Both the position numbers and the translations under genes were made by a program. From NCBI RefSeq assembly GCF_005239225.2, contig NC_133299.1, positions 7,010,967 through 7,074,966 of the forward strand: 64,000 nucleotides of DNA, given 5' to 3'. Shown one piece after another: positions 1-11,112 of this stretch (positions are counted from its first letter, which is position 1; each line of letters starts with the position of its first letter). The notes beneath the pieces were generated by a model. It had not been told where the DNA came from. It did not search any database and saw only the letters and a program-made list of their open reading frames with translations. The stretch is from Populus alba. Its lineage: Eukaryota > Streptophyta > Magnoliopsida > Malpighiales > Salicaceae.

Positions 1-640
1 TGAAAATATAGGTTAGCCTAACTTGTCTTGGCTTGACTTGAATGTTTGTATTTACAAACCTTTGTCACAATTACCTTTTGGAACGTTATGTTATGAGTAC
101 CTTGTGATGCATAAAGTTGCAATTTACATGAATAGATAAATGCTGAAGAGCCTTATGGTGAGTGGAGAATATCATTGGCAAAGAGATTGGTGCTTGTCTT
201 GTGGAGGCTGGTACTACATCATCTTGTGGTTAATAGTGTCATAGGTACTTTACTTGTTGTGATATTGGTGGAAAAATTTATGATAATTGTTGATTGATGG
301 TTATTAACGAGAAAAAGTGATCTTTTCTTTGCATAAAAAAATGTTAGTCTCCTTGGTGGTGTAACATTGACATCTCGAGAATAAAGATATATTAAGTTAT
401 GAGAATATATTATGATGTGTGCCAGTAGCTAGAAATTTTTTATGGTATCAGGTTGAGGTTTAAATAAATTTTTCACGTTCAAAAAAGAAAAAAGGCAAAA
501 CAACCCATTTTAAAGGTGGCAAACCATTCAAGCATGGCTCAAATGGTGTCATGAGGATGACACGTCATTCAATCTTAGCTCGAATAACATAGAGGTTTTT
601 TTTGCTCCATAATTTCCCTTAGGCATTTTAAATAGTTTTG
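1..640. repeat. Left copy of a ~0.6 kb diverged direct repeat
   Basis: This stretch aligns colinearly with 2612-3205, including shared blocks such as 'gagaatatcattgg' against 'gaaaatatcattgg', 'cttgttgtgatatt' in both, and 'atctcgagaa' in both. The copies are about 2.61 kb apart in the same orientation and clearly diverged. The left edge is cut by the window start. They could be the LTRs of an old non-autonomous retroelement, because 'tggtatcagg' at about 442 resembles a methionine-tRNA primer site. However, the similarity runs past that point, so an LTR reading is not secure. Confidence 0.6.
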
Positions 641-2611
641 TTTGGAAGACTTGACTAGCAAAAGTGGAGGGAAAGAAAATAATTATTGTATAAATACTAT
701 CTTTTATAGCTTTTATTAACATGCTTGTATGAGAGTTTCTCTCTCAAATAAGTGTTTTCCGACAAGAGGATGCTTTATAATTATATAAAAAAAAAACAGT
801 ATTAAAGCATTGTGTAAGGAAATATTGTATAGAGACATTGAGATTTTAACAGCCATCTTATATAGAGATTTTGGTGGAGACATTAGAGATTTCTTCATGA
901 GGATTTTATATGTGAGACATGAAGAAATATTGTTGCTTTTATTCAAAAGTTCAAAAGATAATGGAAATATAATTTCTAAAAATTATTCAATCTTGAGTAG
1001 TGCATCATAAGGATTTTTCCCTATTTATTTAGGTTGTATCCCCTTCTTCATAAATTATTAGAGATATACTTGGAGATCAATCTTTCCATCTCCTTTTCAA
1101 TGCATGAGATTTCTTTGTGTCCTGATCATGACAAAACTTGTTATGGTTTCTTATGTTCATGCCACTTTTTATGGGAGGTGAGTATCACACAAAATTCTTT
1201 ATTTGAATGACAACCAACACTTTAGCACATGTAGTGGTAAGAGGTATGGTCAGGTGTTCAAGAAATATTAAACAATCATAAATGGATCCATTAATAATCC
1301 TTTTATATGCCTTGGTAGAAGACTGGTGATGCTATGAAGATTCTACTATTTGAAAATAAAGATGTTTATATCTAGTGACACTTGCTTCTTCTAATTAAAT
1401 ATAGTTCTTTATTATATGTTTCACATTGAGGAGAGTCATGTTAAGACTAATTGTAAAATCCAGTGATTAGGGCTTTTGCAAAAATGAATTTGAGTAGATC
1501 TTCCATGTTTAGCATTTTATAGTTAAATATTTGAAAGTATGCTCTGGTGTTTTTATATTCTTATTAGGTAGTGGTAAAAAACTTAGTAGTGCTTTTTTAG
1601 CTAGAATACTAATGCTAAAAATAAGAGGGGGGGCTTAAAAAAAGATCATTGAAGGCCAAAAATAGAGCTAGACTCAAGGTTATAATACCACACCTTAGCA
1701 GATCTACAAAATGTTATTAGGAAAATCTTACACATGATATCACTCTTTTATGTTACAAGCTCTAGAATGCTTTTGGTATTTTTGTGTACTTTTTAGGATT
1801 TATAAGGTCATCATAATTATGCAAATGGTGGTGATGTCCATTTATGGTAACTTATGTAGTTGTTAGTCTTGTCTCATGTCTGGGTTTTTTTATAGGGGGA
1901 GCATACAAACGAGATTTAAAAAACGATTTAAGGAATTAGAACTGCTTCTTTATCAAGTTGGAATGTCGTGTCTAGTTTGTATGTTGTTTATATTGTTCTT
2001 TTATAAAATTAAAGTTGTCTCTATCCACGTAATGCATGTACTAGAGACGAAGTTGTGTGTTGTATTTGAGGGCTAAGTTGTTCTTGTATGATAAGAACAA
2101 CATTATTGAGCATTTGTAATTGATAAGAGAGTTAATAAATATATATATGGGGGCTTGAGTTTCTGCAATGAGAAGATTAATTATTAACTATAAAAGAACT
2201 TTTTGCCGAGGAATAAAAAGAAATGAACTAGTTTTTGTTTAGATTATTGCAATAGCATGCCTAATGAAATCTTGAAAACTTCATATTGGAATGGGCTTAC
2301 AGGATGTGCTCTTGGATTGCTGAAGTAACTGAGTTTGTCATTGGTCTAGTGGATAGGCGGGGTTACTATACCGAGTTTTCTTACAAAACAAGTTTATTGT
2401 CAGAATAAGGGACCCTCCGATGCTTAGGTTAGTAAAATGTAAGAGTGGAACAATGTATAAGAGAGTAAAGAAAACTTGTTGTATTGTTGAAAGGTTGTTT
2501 GTGATTCCTATAATTATTATAAGGGTGCTTGTAGCTCGTGAAATCATTGTATAGTTGTTTATGATTTCTGGAATTGTTGTATGGTTGCTTGTTATTGTTG
2601 GAATTGAGTGA
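641..2611. other. AT-rich interval between the two direct repeats, no gene seen
   Basis: About 2 kb with no recognisable coding region; the open frames are short and match no family I know. Around 2480-2610 there is loose internal repetition of a 'gttgtttgtgattcc'-like phrase. A G-run at about 1626-1632 could be a polypurine tract if this is the body of a non-autonomous LTR element. That is speculation. Confidence 0.4.
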
Positions 2612-3205
2612 AATTATATGGCTTAGCCTAGCTTATCTTTTTTTTTAACTTTAATTTTTTTTTATTTATAGACCTAGGTCACACTTACATCGCATAGCAT
2701 AATATTATAGGTACCTCGTGGTGCACAAAGTTGCTACTTACGATGAGTGGATAGCCTTGTGGTGAGTGGAAAATATCATTGGTGAAAAGATTTGTGTTCA
2801 TCTTATAAAATATGGTCTTGCATTGTGAGTAGTGTTACAAGTAATACCTTGCTTGTTGTGATATTAGTAAAAAAATTGGTGAATGGTGGTTATTAATCAG
2901 AAAAGTAGTGCATTTTTTGCATATAAGAATTTGATGTGTCCTTTACTGTTACAACACTAATATCTCGAGAACAAAAATATATTAAGGTGTGAGATTGTAT
3001 TGTAGTAAATGTAAGTGGTTAGGAATTTTATTTTTTTTGGTATTTAACACAGATTGAAAAAAAAAAAAGAAAAAAAAGGCAAAAAAACTTGTTACTAAAG
3101 TTGGCAGGTCATTTAGGCTAGGCCCAAAAGGCATGGTGAGGAGGATGCATTGTTCGGGCATAACCCAAACAGTGTGGAGGTATTTTTTTTTTTTTTTTTT
3201 TTTAT
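2612..3205. repeat. Right copy of the ~0.6 kb diverged direct repeat
   Basis: Partner of the copy at 1-640, same orientation. The shared order of blocks runs from 'ggcttagcctagctt' through 'ctcgagaacaaaaatat' to a poly-A stretch and 'ggcaggtcatttaggc'. It ends near a poly-T run at 3184-3203. Sequence identity judged by eye is moderate, so the duplication is old. Confidence 0.6.
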
Positions 3206-3596
3206 CATCACCAATCACTTAAAAAAATCACAGTTTTTAAACAAACCATGATAAAGTAAAAAAAAGTGTATTTATTGAAATGATATATTTTAAGGAACAC
3301 ATTCCGTTTAGACAAACCAATCCAACATATAAAAATAATTTCATTAAATTATATTATCATGTATTTATTTTTGTCTAATTAATCATAATTTAAGAAATGT
3401 GAAATTAAAAATAAAACAAGAATCTAAAATAATAGATTCTATCCGAACCCAACATGATAATTAGATTAAATTTTCCCTTAGTTTTTTATTTTCAAATTGG
3501 TTCTCTCATATTTATTTAGGTTTTATTGGTGATTCTTCATGTGTTTGTATACTATTATTAAAAAAATTAAAATTATGATGAAATTATAAGAAATTT

Positions 3597-3772
3597 ATTC
3601 AATTCCTTGGCCCTATTAAAGTAGAATGTTGGATCTAAAATATTGGTCCATTAATAAATCTTTAAATTTCAATCAAAGCAATATATTCAATTTCTTGGTC
3701 CTATTAAAGTAGAATGTTGAATCTAAAATAATGGCATAGTAATAAATCTTTAAATTTCAATCAGGCCAATAT
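3597..3772. repeat. Two-copy tandem repeat, period ~88 bp
   Basis: 'attcaattccttggccc' at 3597 recurs as 'attcaatttcttggtcc' at 3685. Both are followed by 'tattaaagtagaatgttg', 'atctaaaata' and 'aataaatctttaaatttc'. A third partial echo, 'aatttcaatcagggcaatat', occurs near 3908. The rest of 3206-4378 is AT-rich and holds nothing recognisable before the next gene. Confidence 0.75.
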
Positions 3773-4378
3773 CAGAAGTAATATTAAAAGTAGCTAATTA
3801 AATTTAGTGCCCAAATATTCCATAAATTTAATCATAATTATCATACCTAATTTGAATTGATAAATCTGATAATATATTAACTCAGAATCTAGTTTAGGAA
3901 GTCAATTTAATTTCAATCAGGGCAATATCAACTTGATTTTATATCGATTTGAAACATTGTCAAGGCCAAACTTGTTTTTTAATCATGAAAAGTTAATTCA
4001 ATTAAACTTGGATAATCTAAGTAAGATCTGATCAGTATTTTTTTATTTAAAATAATAATATATTTTTTAAAAATTTATCCATTATAATTTTATTTAAAAA
4101 AGTAATAAACATTGTTTAATCCACAGACCCACGAGTTACCCGGCCTTACAACAAACAATGACATGAACAGAGTTATGAGCCGACTGGATCTTATAATTAG
4201 GAGTCCATCACTATCGTACGCCTAGCCACTCCACCTAATGACACCATTCGTCCATCGCCGTCAAGTTCAACAACATTGCAATTGCAGACCTCCTTGCCTA
4301 GTGAAGATAGAAACGAATTCGGAAACGACCGAACAGTCTCAAGATTCACATGAATCGAAGATAGGTGTCTCTAATCTA

Positions 4379-7300
4379 ATGGCATGGCTTTGTTTGTTTA
4401 TGGTACTATCAACATGTCAGACAACATGGGCTTTAGACACTCGTTCTGAATCGAAGCTGAGTCACCTCACTCGAGAGCTGCTTGAATCAGCAAGAGAACC
4501 AGAGTTCTTTGAGTGGTTAAAACGGATTAGAAGGAGAATCCACGAGGACCCAGAGCTGGCTTTTGAGGAACACAACACGAGTCAACTCATAAGATCGGAA
4601 CTTGACTCGCTTGGGATCGAATACAAGTGGCCTTTTGCAAAGACTGGGGTGGTGGGATCGATTGGGTCAGGGTTGCAGCCGTGGTTCGGGCTTAGAGCAG
4701 ACATGGATGCCCTCCCAATTCAGGTTTGTCTTGTTCGACTCTTTTCTTTCCTTTTCCAAAAACACTGTCAACTATACAGATGTCACGCGTTCAAACGCCA
4801 CAGGATTTTCAGTTTAGTCCATAAATTTAAAACTAAGCAATTTCACCCTTAAAATAGCAAAAGGCACTTATGTCGAGTTTTTCAATCTTCCCTGGTTCAA
4901 GAAACCATGTTGCAGTCCTAGTTATGCTTAGCTGCTGCAGGAAGGCACCAGTTGGTCATTGTGGTTTAGTTAAACCACAAAAACGGGAAATGCTATTCAC
5001 TCTCTGGAAAATGTTAATCACACAAGAGTCTTAATTTTGTAAAGGGGAGCACAATCTAATTAACAATATATAATTTTTTTAATCTAGTGCACATGAATTG
5101 AAAAAAGAGAGGATATGATTTAGTTTTATTGAAAGAAATTATTATAAAAAACATATGATCTTTATAAGGTAAGAGATTTAGAGCAATATTAAATTGAATC
5201 AAAACTATGAAATTAATTTTATCTTTATAATACATTCACTACTTTAATTTTGTTGATCTTCATACCTATCAAATATAAACATACAAAGTATATAAAAAAC
5301 ATTAGCTAAAATGAAGCATTATTTATATTTGATAAATTTTGAAATAAAGTAAACAATAATAAAGATTCTTATATTTTTATTTTAATTATGCTCATCATTC
5401 TTTCATGAAATAGAAATCATCAATTACCATATCAGTTGCAAATCTTTCAATAATTTTTTTATATATATAAACAATCAGAAAATTTGCAAGAAAATCAGTC
5501 TTTATTTCATTTTAAAGTCTTATTTTAACAATTTTCATTGTTGAAAAAACGCGTTCAATTGTTTTTGTTGAAATAAGAAATGTCAAAATAAGCCAAATCA
5601 ACATGTTAATAAGTGGATAAATTGTTGATTTTTAAGTTTCAACAAATCCTTGGCATAAATCACGAATCAACGACATGTTCTTTAACTTTAGATGATTGGG
5701 TGCGTCCAGCTCATAATGTTGCAGTTGAAATCTCAAATGAATTTTTTCTTGGTTAGAAAAATCTTCAGGATAGAACACGTCAACAAGCAAGCATATATAT
5801 TCATCACTGGATAATTTATATGTATTTTTAGGATCCAAAGTTGTGCTCAACATAAAAAGCTTGGCCCCATGTTCATTGAATCTATAATTTAGTTGTTGTT
5901 GATCAATGATAGCTATAAATATATTAACTCGATAGTAATGCTCAATTGTTACTGAATTTTTTTATGGCGAGATCATCCCACATTAGAAAAACAAGCATCC
6001 ATATTAAGAATTTCAATGTCTTGATTCTTACAAAATGATGCCACTTCTTCTAACAAAAATCCTCAATTGTCATCTCTTAACTTTTGAATCAAAGTTTTTG
6101 TGGTAGTCACCAAATACATAACATTTAAAATGTCTTGAGAATTTTATTGCAAGGCTTTGTAAAACACATTAATAATTATCATAACATTCTTCATTATATG
6201 TAAAATGAATGCAAAATCAAATGACATTACCAACTTAAATGCAAAAGTTGTATCACCAGATTGAGAATAAGTAGATCTATATGAAGTAATGTTCAAACTA
6301 CAAATTGATTTGAAGTGTGAACTCCATCTAATATCTCAAAGTCGTTGCAAATAACCTACTTGATTATCTCTTTTACTTATTTCAATCTCACCAATATCAA
6401 CTAAATGTTCAATTATAGCTTCTTAAAAAGCTTGTAATCTATCATTACACTGGAAGCACTAACATTGCTGATAATAAAAATAAAATTCTGAAAGAAAGTG
6501 TGACCATTAGATACTTCTTTTGTTGCAACAATAAGAGCCAATTGTAATTGACGAGCTAAGCAATGTAAATAATATGCATAAAGGCAATCATTAATGAAAA
6601 AAGCTTGTAAACCATTCCACTTTCCTTATATATTACTAGAACCATCATACCTTTGACCTTTAATATTTTGAACATCAAGATTATAATGAGATAAAATAAA
6701 GAAAATATCTTCTTTAAAAGTTGAAGCAATTGTATTTTTGGCATGAATTATATCAAAAACTCATTCTCGTATAAATCTACTTATATTAACAAACCTAACA
6801 ACAAGAGCTATTTGTTCTCGTTTAGATTTATCTTGAGCATCATCAACAATTAAAAAAACTTTGTATCATCAATCTCATGACAATGATGTTTTTTTACCAA
6901 TCATTAGATATTTAGACATTAGAGGTTGATATGACTTCAAATTAATGTATTTTCTTTGAATTTTATGTTGTTAATTAATTGAGCATTCCTAAATTTAAGG
7001 ATGATTTCTTGGATTTTGAAGTAAATGAGCAATGCCAATTTTAGTAGGAGGCAACTCATTAATCAATGCAGGTTCTTCGCAAACTAAAGTATGTTGGGGC
7101 TGCTTAACCATAACTTTAATATTACATACTAGAGTTTTTTCACTAGGTTGTGAGTTATTAGTATTTTTTATTTTTGCCTAAAGAAAAGAGAATAACTTTT
7201 TCTTATCTTATTCATTGTTCAACCTGCAATCAAAACATATGAATTCATACTATTTCTTATTTTAAAAAATGAATACAAATGAAAATGTACCGAAGGAATA

Positions 7301-9792
7301 ACCAAAACTAAAAATAATTTGTTATATCTAAACCAACCAAACAAAACCCATAAAATTATTAGTGAAAAAAATTGTGATCTAGCACTCGGGGAAAAAAAAA
7401 CCCCACACAACTAACATATATATAAAAAAATTAACATTTTAAAAAAAATGAAATTTTTTAGTTCCTCAACAGGAAAACTTACATTGAATACATAAATCAA
7501 AAAATAAAATATAAAAAGATCCAAACATAATCTAAACAAACTAATAAAATATATATAAAAAAATAGCAAAACTAGCAAATTCAGAAGAAAAATAAAAGCA
7601 GAACAAAGGAAAAACAAACACTAAATTATTGACAAACATCCAAAAAAAAAAAAAAAAAAATTTGGGTTACTAGTAACCTTATTTTGATTGAAGATAAATT
7701 AGTTTACGCAGCTCTGCCTTTCTTGTTTCTATTTTTTAACCCTTTGTGTTCGGCTCCGCAGAGCGAGAGGAGGCAAAGACAATTGAATTGGGAAAAGTCG
7801 TGTCTCTTTATTATTTCCACATACAACTACGCATAAAGTAAAGGAATGGTCCATTTGTGTCTGTTTATTCTATCTACGTGCAACTAAGCATAAAGTAAAA
7901 GAAATTAAAGTAAAGGAATGGACCATTATTGTCCCACACATTTAACTACTATGAAATAAAAAAATTTAAAATGTTTTACAGAGTCCCGGGTCGCTGCTTC
8001 CCCCCTAATTCTGCCTCTAATTCTGTTTATGGAAGAATATGGAAGGACAAAAGGACTTGAAAGAAACAAAATTGCATGTTTTCATGGTGGATGCTCCCCC
8101 ACCACCCATATAAATGCAACCTCCATATAGTTATCATGTTAGATCCCATTTTATTTGAACGGTGGAGCAATATGCCGGAGCAATACACCGGCAGTATCTA
8201 ATAATTTCTATGTTCTCATTGCATGATAAAAAATTGCTGTGCGGTTAACAATTTCTAGAGTGGGAATATCATTTCCCCACAAAAGTTTCCCTTAAAGGCC
8301 AGTAACTAACATTAATTGTTGGTTTGAGACCTTTCCAATCCTTAAGAGACAGTGTTAAGTAATCTATTTCAGCCTGATCATTTGGAAGGAAATGGTAGAG
8401 TGGGAGCATAAAAGCAAGAACAATGGCAAAATGCATGCATGTGGCCATGATGCTCATGTAACAATGCTACTTGGAGCTGCTAAGTTGCTTGAACGCATGA
8501 AGGATGAACTAAAGGTATATGCACAATCACAAACATTCAGGATTCTCATCCACTCTTTATTTTACTGAATTTTTATGCTTCTGGAATCTTTTCACAAGGG
8601 AACTGTTAAGCTTGTCTTCCAGCCTGGAGAAGAAAGTTATGGTGGTGCTTACCATATGATAAAAGAAGGTGCTCTTGACAACTTTCAAGGCATTTTTGGA
8701 CTGCATGTTGCACCAGAAATCCCTGTTGGCACAGTTGATTCAAGACCCGGTCCAATGCTTGCTGCTTCGGGAAGGTTTATAGCTTCAATTAAAGGGAAAG
8801 GTGGACATGCTGCTCGTCCCCAGGATACAAGAGATCCCGTTGTAGCTGCTTCTTTTGCCATTCTTGCTCTGCAACAGATAGTTTCTCGAGAAACAGACCC
8901 TCTTGATGCCAGGGTAACTTTTTAATTTTTTTCCCCATTCTTAGGTGATTCCAAAATATGTGAATATTGATGTGCAATTGATCCGGGGAACAAGCAATAT
9001 GGCCCTTGATGTTGTGATATGATCTACCGAAACTTTTTCAGTAAAGGATAGTTATACCTCATGTAAAGTTTTTTCATTTCCATCGCTGTATAGGTGGTCT
9101 CGGTCGGTTTCGTTGAGGCTGGCCAAGCTGGGAACGTAATCCCAGAGACGGTGAGATTCGGAGGCTCAATTCGGAGCATGACTACCGAAGGTCTAGTCTC
9201 CCTTCAGCAAAGGGTAATGCAGGTAACCATGTTTCAATGATTCAAGGAACAAATAATCTAATTAACAAAAAGACCTAGTAAATGCGCATCCACTCAAAGA
9301 GTGAAGACAATATTAGAAATTTTCTTTTAAGCAAGGGTTAAGACCTCTTAATTTCTTAGTAGCTACTTATTTAATTTGAGATGAACATTAATGAAAACAT
9401 TACGTCGCTTACAGATTGTAGAGATGCAAGCAGCTGTTCACCAGTGTACTGCTTCTTTAGATTTCATGGAAGAAAAAATGAGGCCTTACCCATCCACTGT
9501 AAATGATGAAGCCATGTACAAACATGCCAAACAAGTGGGGGAAGCTTTGCTCGGAGAATCTAACGTGCTTCTTGCCCCAATGACCATGGGAGCAGAGGAT
9601 TTCAGCTTTTATTCACAGAAGATGAAAGCTGCATTTTTCTTTATTGGAACAAAGAATGAAACAGTGAAAACAGTGAAGAGATTGCATTCCCCGTACTTTG
9701 TTATTGATGAGGAGGTCCTTTCTATTGGAGCAGCTTTCCATGCTGCAGTTGCCATTTCTTACTTGGACGGCCATGCTATTGACACACAGTAG
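4379..9792 (+). CDS. ILR1: IAA-amino acid hydrolase, ILR1-like (M20 amidohydrolase)
   Basis: Zinc-type M20 amidohydrolase expected to release free indole-3-acetic acid from amino-acid conjugates in the ER lumen. Exons: 4379-4723, 8389-8514, 8599-8913, 9094-9222, 9415-9792; all introns are GT-AG and fall between codons. The product is 430 aa, close to the family's usual ~440. I chose the start at 4379 because it opens a hydrophobic signal peptide ([13 protein letters not shown]); an in-frame ATG at 4238 would add 47 residues before it. Predicted metal ligands are all present: C133 and H135 in HACGHD, E169 in PGEE, H193 in GLHVAP and H396 in HSPYF. The C-terminus ends AIDTQ, with no KDEL/HDEL-like retention tail, unlike some family members. 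A poly(A) signal AATAAA lies at 9841. Intron 1 is 3.7 kb and contains a hAT transposon. The match is closer to ILR1 than to ILL6 (for example [14 protein letters not shown]). Confidence 0.9.
5030..8030 (-). mobile_element. Degenerate hAT DNA transposon in intron 1 of the ILR1-like gene
   Basis: Edges are approximate. The left edge is suggested by 'aaaggggagcacaatc' at 5040-5055 and the right edge by 'cgctgcttccccccta' near 7992-8007, both resembling ends of plant hAT elements with a DUF4371-type transposase. No clear terminal inverted repeat or 8-bp target duplication could be fixed by eye. The transposase remnant inside is listed separately. The element lies antisense to the host gene. Confidence 0.6.
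5390..7140 (-). pseudogene. hAT transposase pseudogene (TTF-type/DUF4371, hAT dimerisation domain)
   Basis: Reverse-strand translation gives pieces of a plant hAT transposase in the right order but with stops and frame changes. Near 7090-7020 is an N-terminal piece ([18 protein letters not shown]). Near 6370-6300 is a 'DIRWSSHF' motif. A longer open stretch at 5632-5853 includes [18 protein letters not shown] and [17 protein letters not shown]. Near 5570-5400 is a broken dimerisation region ([12 protein letters not shown]). No complete reading frame remains, so it cannot move by itself. Confidence 0.8.
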
Positions 9793-10739
9793 GAACCTGT
9801 TTATGCTCACTTGTTATTTCTTTTATGAAGAACGTCGTTAAATAAAAACGGTAAGGAAACATCAATTTAGAGTCGTTTTGTCATTATGGAAAGTGTATAT
9901 ATTTTGATATCTCGAAAGTATTCGATACTGTGCAAGATAAGTGCATTTTCAAATTTTAATTGTAATGAAAATATGTGAACCGTGGATATTGATCCCTTAA
10001 ACCCACAATTAAGACTAACACAATCTTGAAAAATCAAAAATCAAATTTGATACAAAGTATGACACATATATTATTTAAATTAAAATACCAATATTATTAG
10101 AATAAACTTTCACCTAATTACTAATAATTAGTGAATCATGAACTAAAAATATATAAAAAAGCTATGAAAATAGTTATTTTTCAATAAGTCAAAATGTTAT
10201 TACAATATCACTTGCAAACAATACAGTTCTATTTTTTTCCGGTCATACAAAATGTTATTACAATATCACTTATGATAAAAAAAAAAATTAATAAAAAATT
10301 AATGATTCTAGGAGCTCAAATAAAAATATTAAAATTTAAGAACTATAAGTTCATAATAATCCAAAATTTAGAATAGTTTTGATCTTTTTGGTTTGGTTTT
10401 TTTCCTTATTCCTTTAACTTAATTGGTATATAAAATTAATGATACGAACCACATGGTCATGTAGTTATATAACCCACACGTAAGAAAGAAAAATCTAAAA
10501 AAATCCAAAGAATCAGATTTGATAGGAGTCTGAGATAGAGATTACTTGAATCAAAGCACCAACACTATTAGAATAAACATTTACCCAATAAATATCAATT
10601 TGTAAATGGAAAATATAAGGAAAACACCACAAAGTCCAGTATATATTCATAAATTAAATTTGTTCCTTATCCCAACAAAAGAAAAGTGTTGCATCACACA
10701 AAATACAAGTTTATTTAAGACATTATAGCTAAAAGCTCC
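9793..10739. other. Intergenic, AT-rich, with a diverged direct repeat
   Basis: After the ILR1-like poly(A) signal no gene is seen. The phrases around 10095-10125 ('attattagaataaacttt') and 10565-10590 ('actattagaataaacattt') recur with similar flanks about 475 bp apart, possibly part of the gypsy remnant that follows. A 25-bp phrase, 'aaaatgttattacaatatca', occurs at 10191 and again at 10249. Confidence 0.5.
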
Positions 10740-11112
10740 ATCTTCTTCTCCCACTCCAAATATGTTTTAGGATTGTTTTTCTATTAAAACAAAAGAATTT
10801 TCATCTTAGTATTACCCAAATTTCTATCTACCCCATCACGGTACCAAAAATTACCCAAATCATCTTATTGGTTGAACTGTCTATCTCTGATAGCTCCTCA
10901 ATACCTATGGTTTCTAGGCTTCCTAAATTGATTTCCATGGCCTAAAAACACACTATCATAATTCTCATCACTCATCCCATCAAAATCATCGTCATCATCA
11001 GGACTAGCACACCTTTCACTCCTAATAATATTTCTACTCTAACCAGCCTTGTTTCTCAAACAATCAATTTTAGCATCAAATCTCTTCCCTCTCTCCATCA
11101 TATACTCAAAAA
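10735..11112 (-). pseudogene. Ty3/gypsy retrotransposon gag remnant
   Basis: The reverse strand encodes a broken gag N-terminal region. Pieces read in order: KRFDAKIDCLRNKAG, then an acidic segment with DDDDDFDGM, then FLGHGNQFRKPRNHRY, and finally NPKTYLEWEKKMELL, which matches the start of the plant gypsy gag domain (normally '..DPEAYLEWEKKVE..'). Stops and frame breaks are present, and protease or polymerase regions were not recognised nearby. Recognition is from family memory. Confidence 0.65.

Noticed and set aside
4238..4378. Upstream in-frame ATG adding 47 residues to the ILR1-like protein
   Set aside because: The extension is not hydrophobic and would bury the signal peptide; the ATG at 4379 gives a normal family length.
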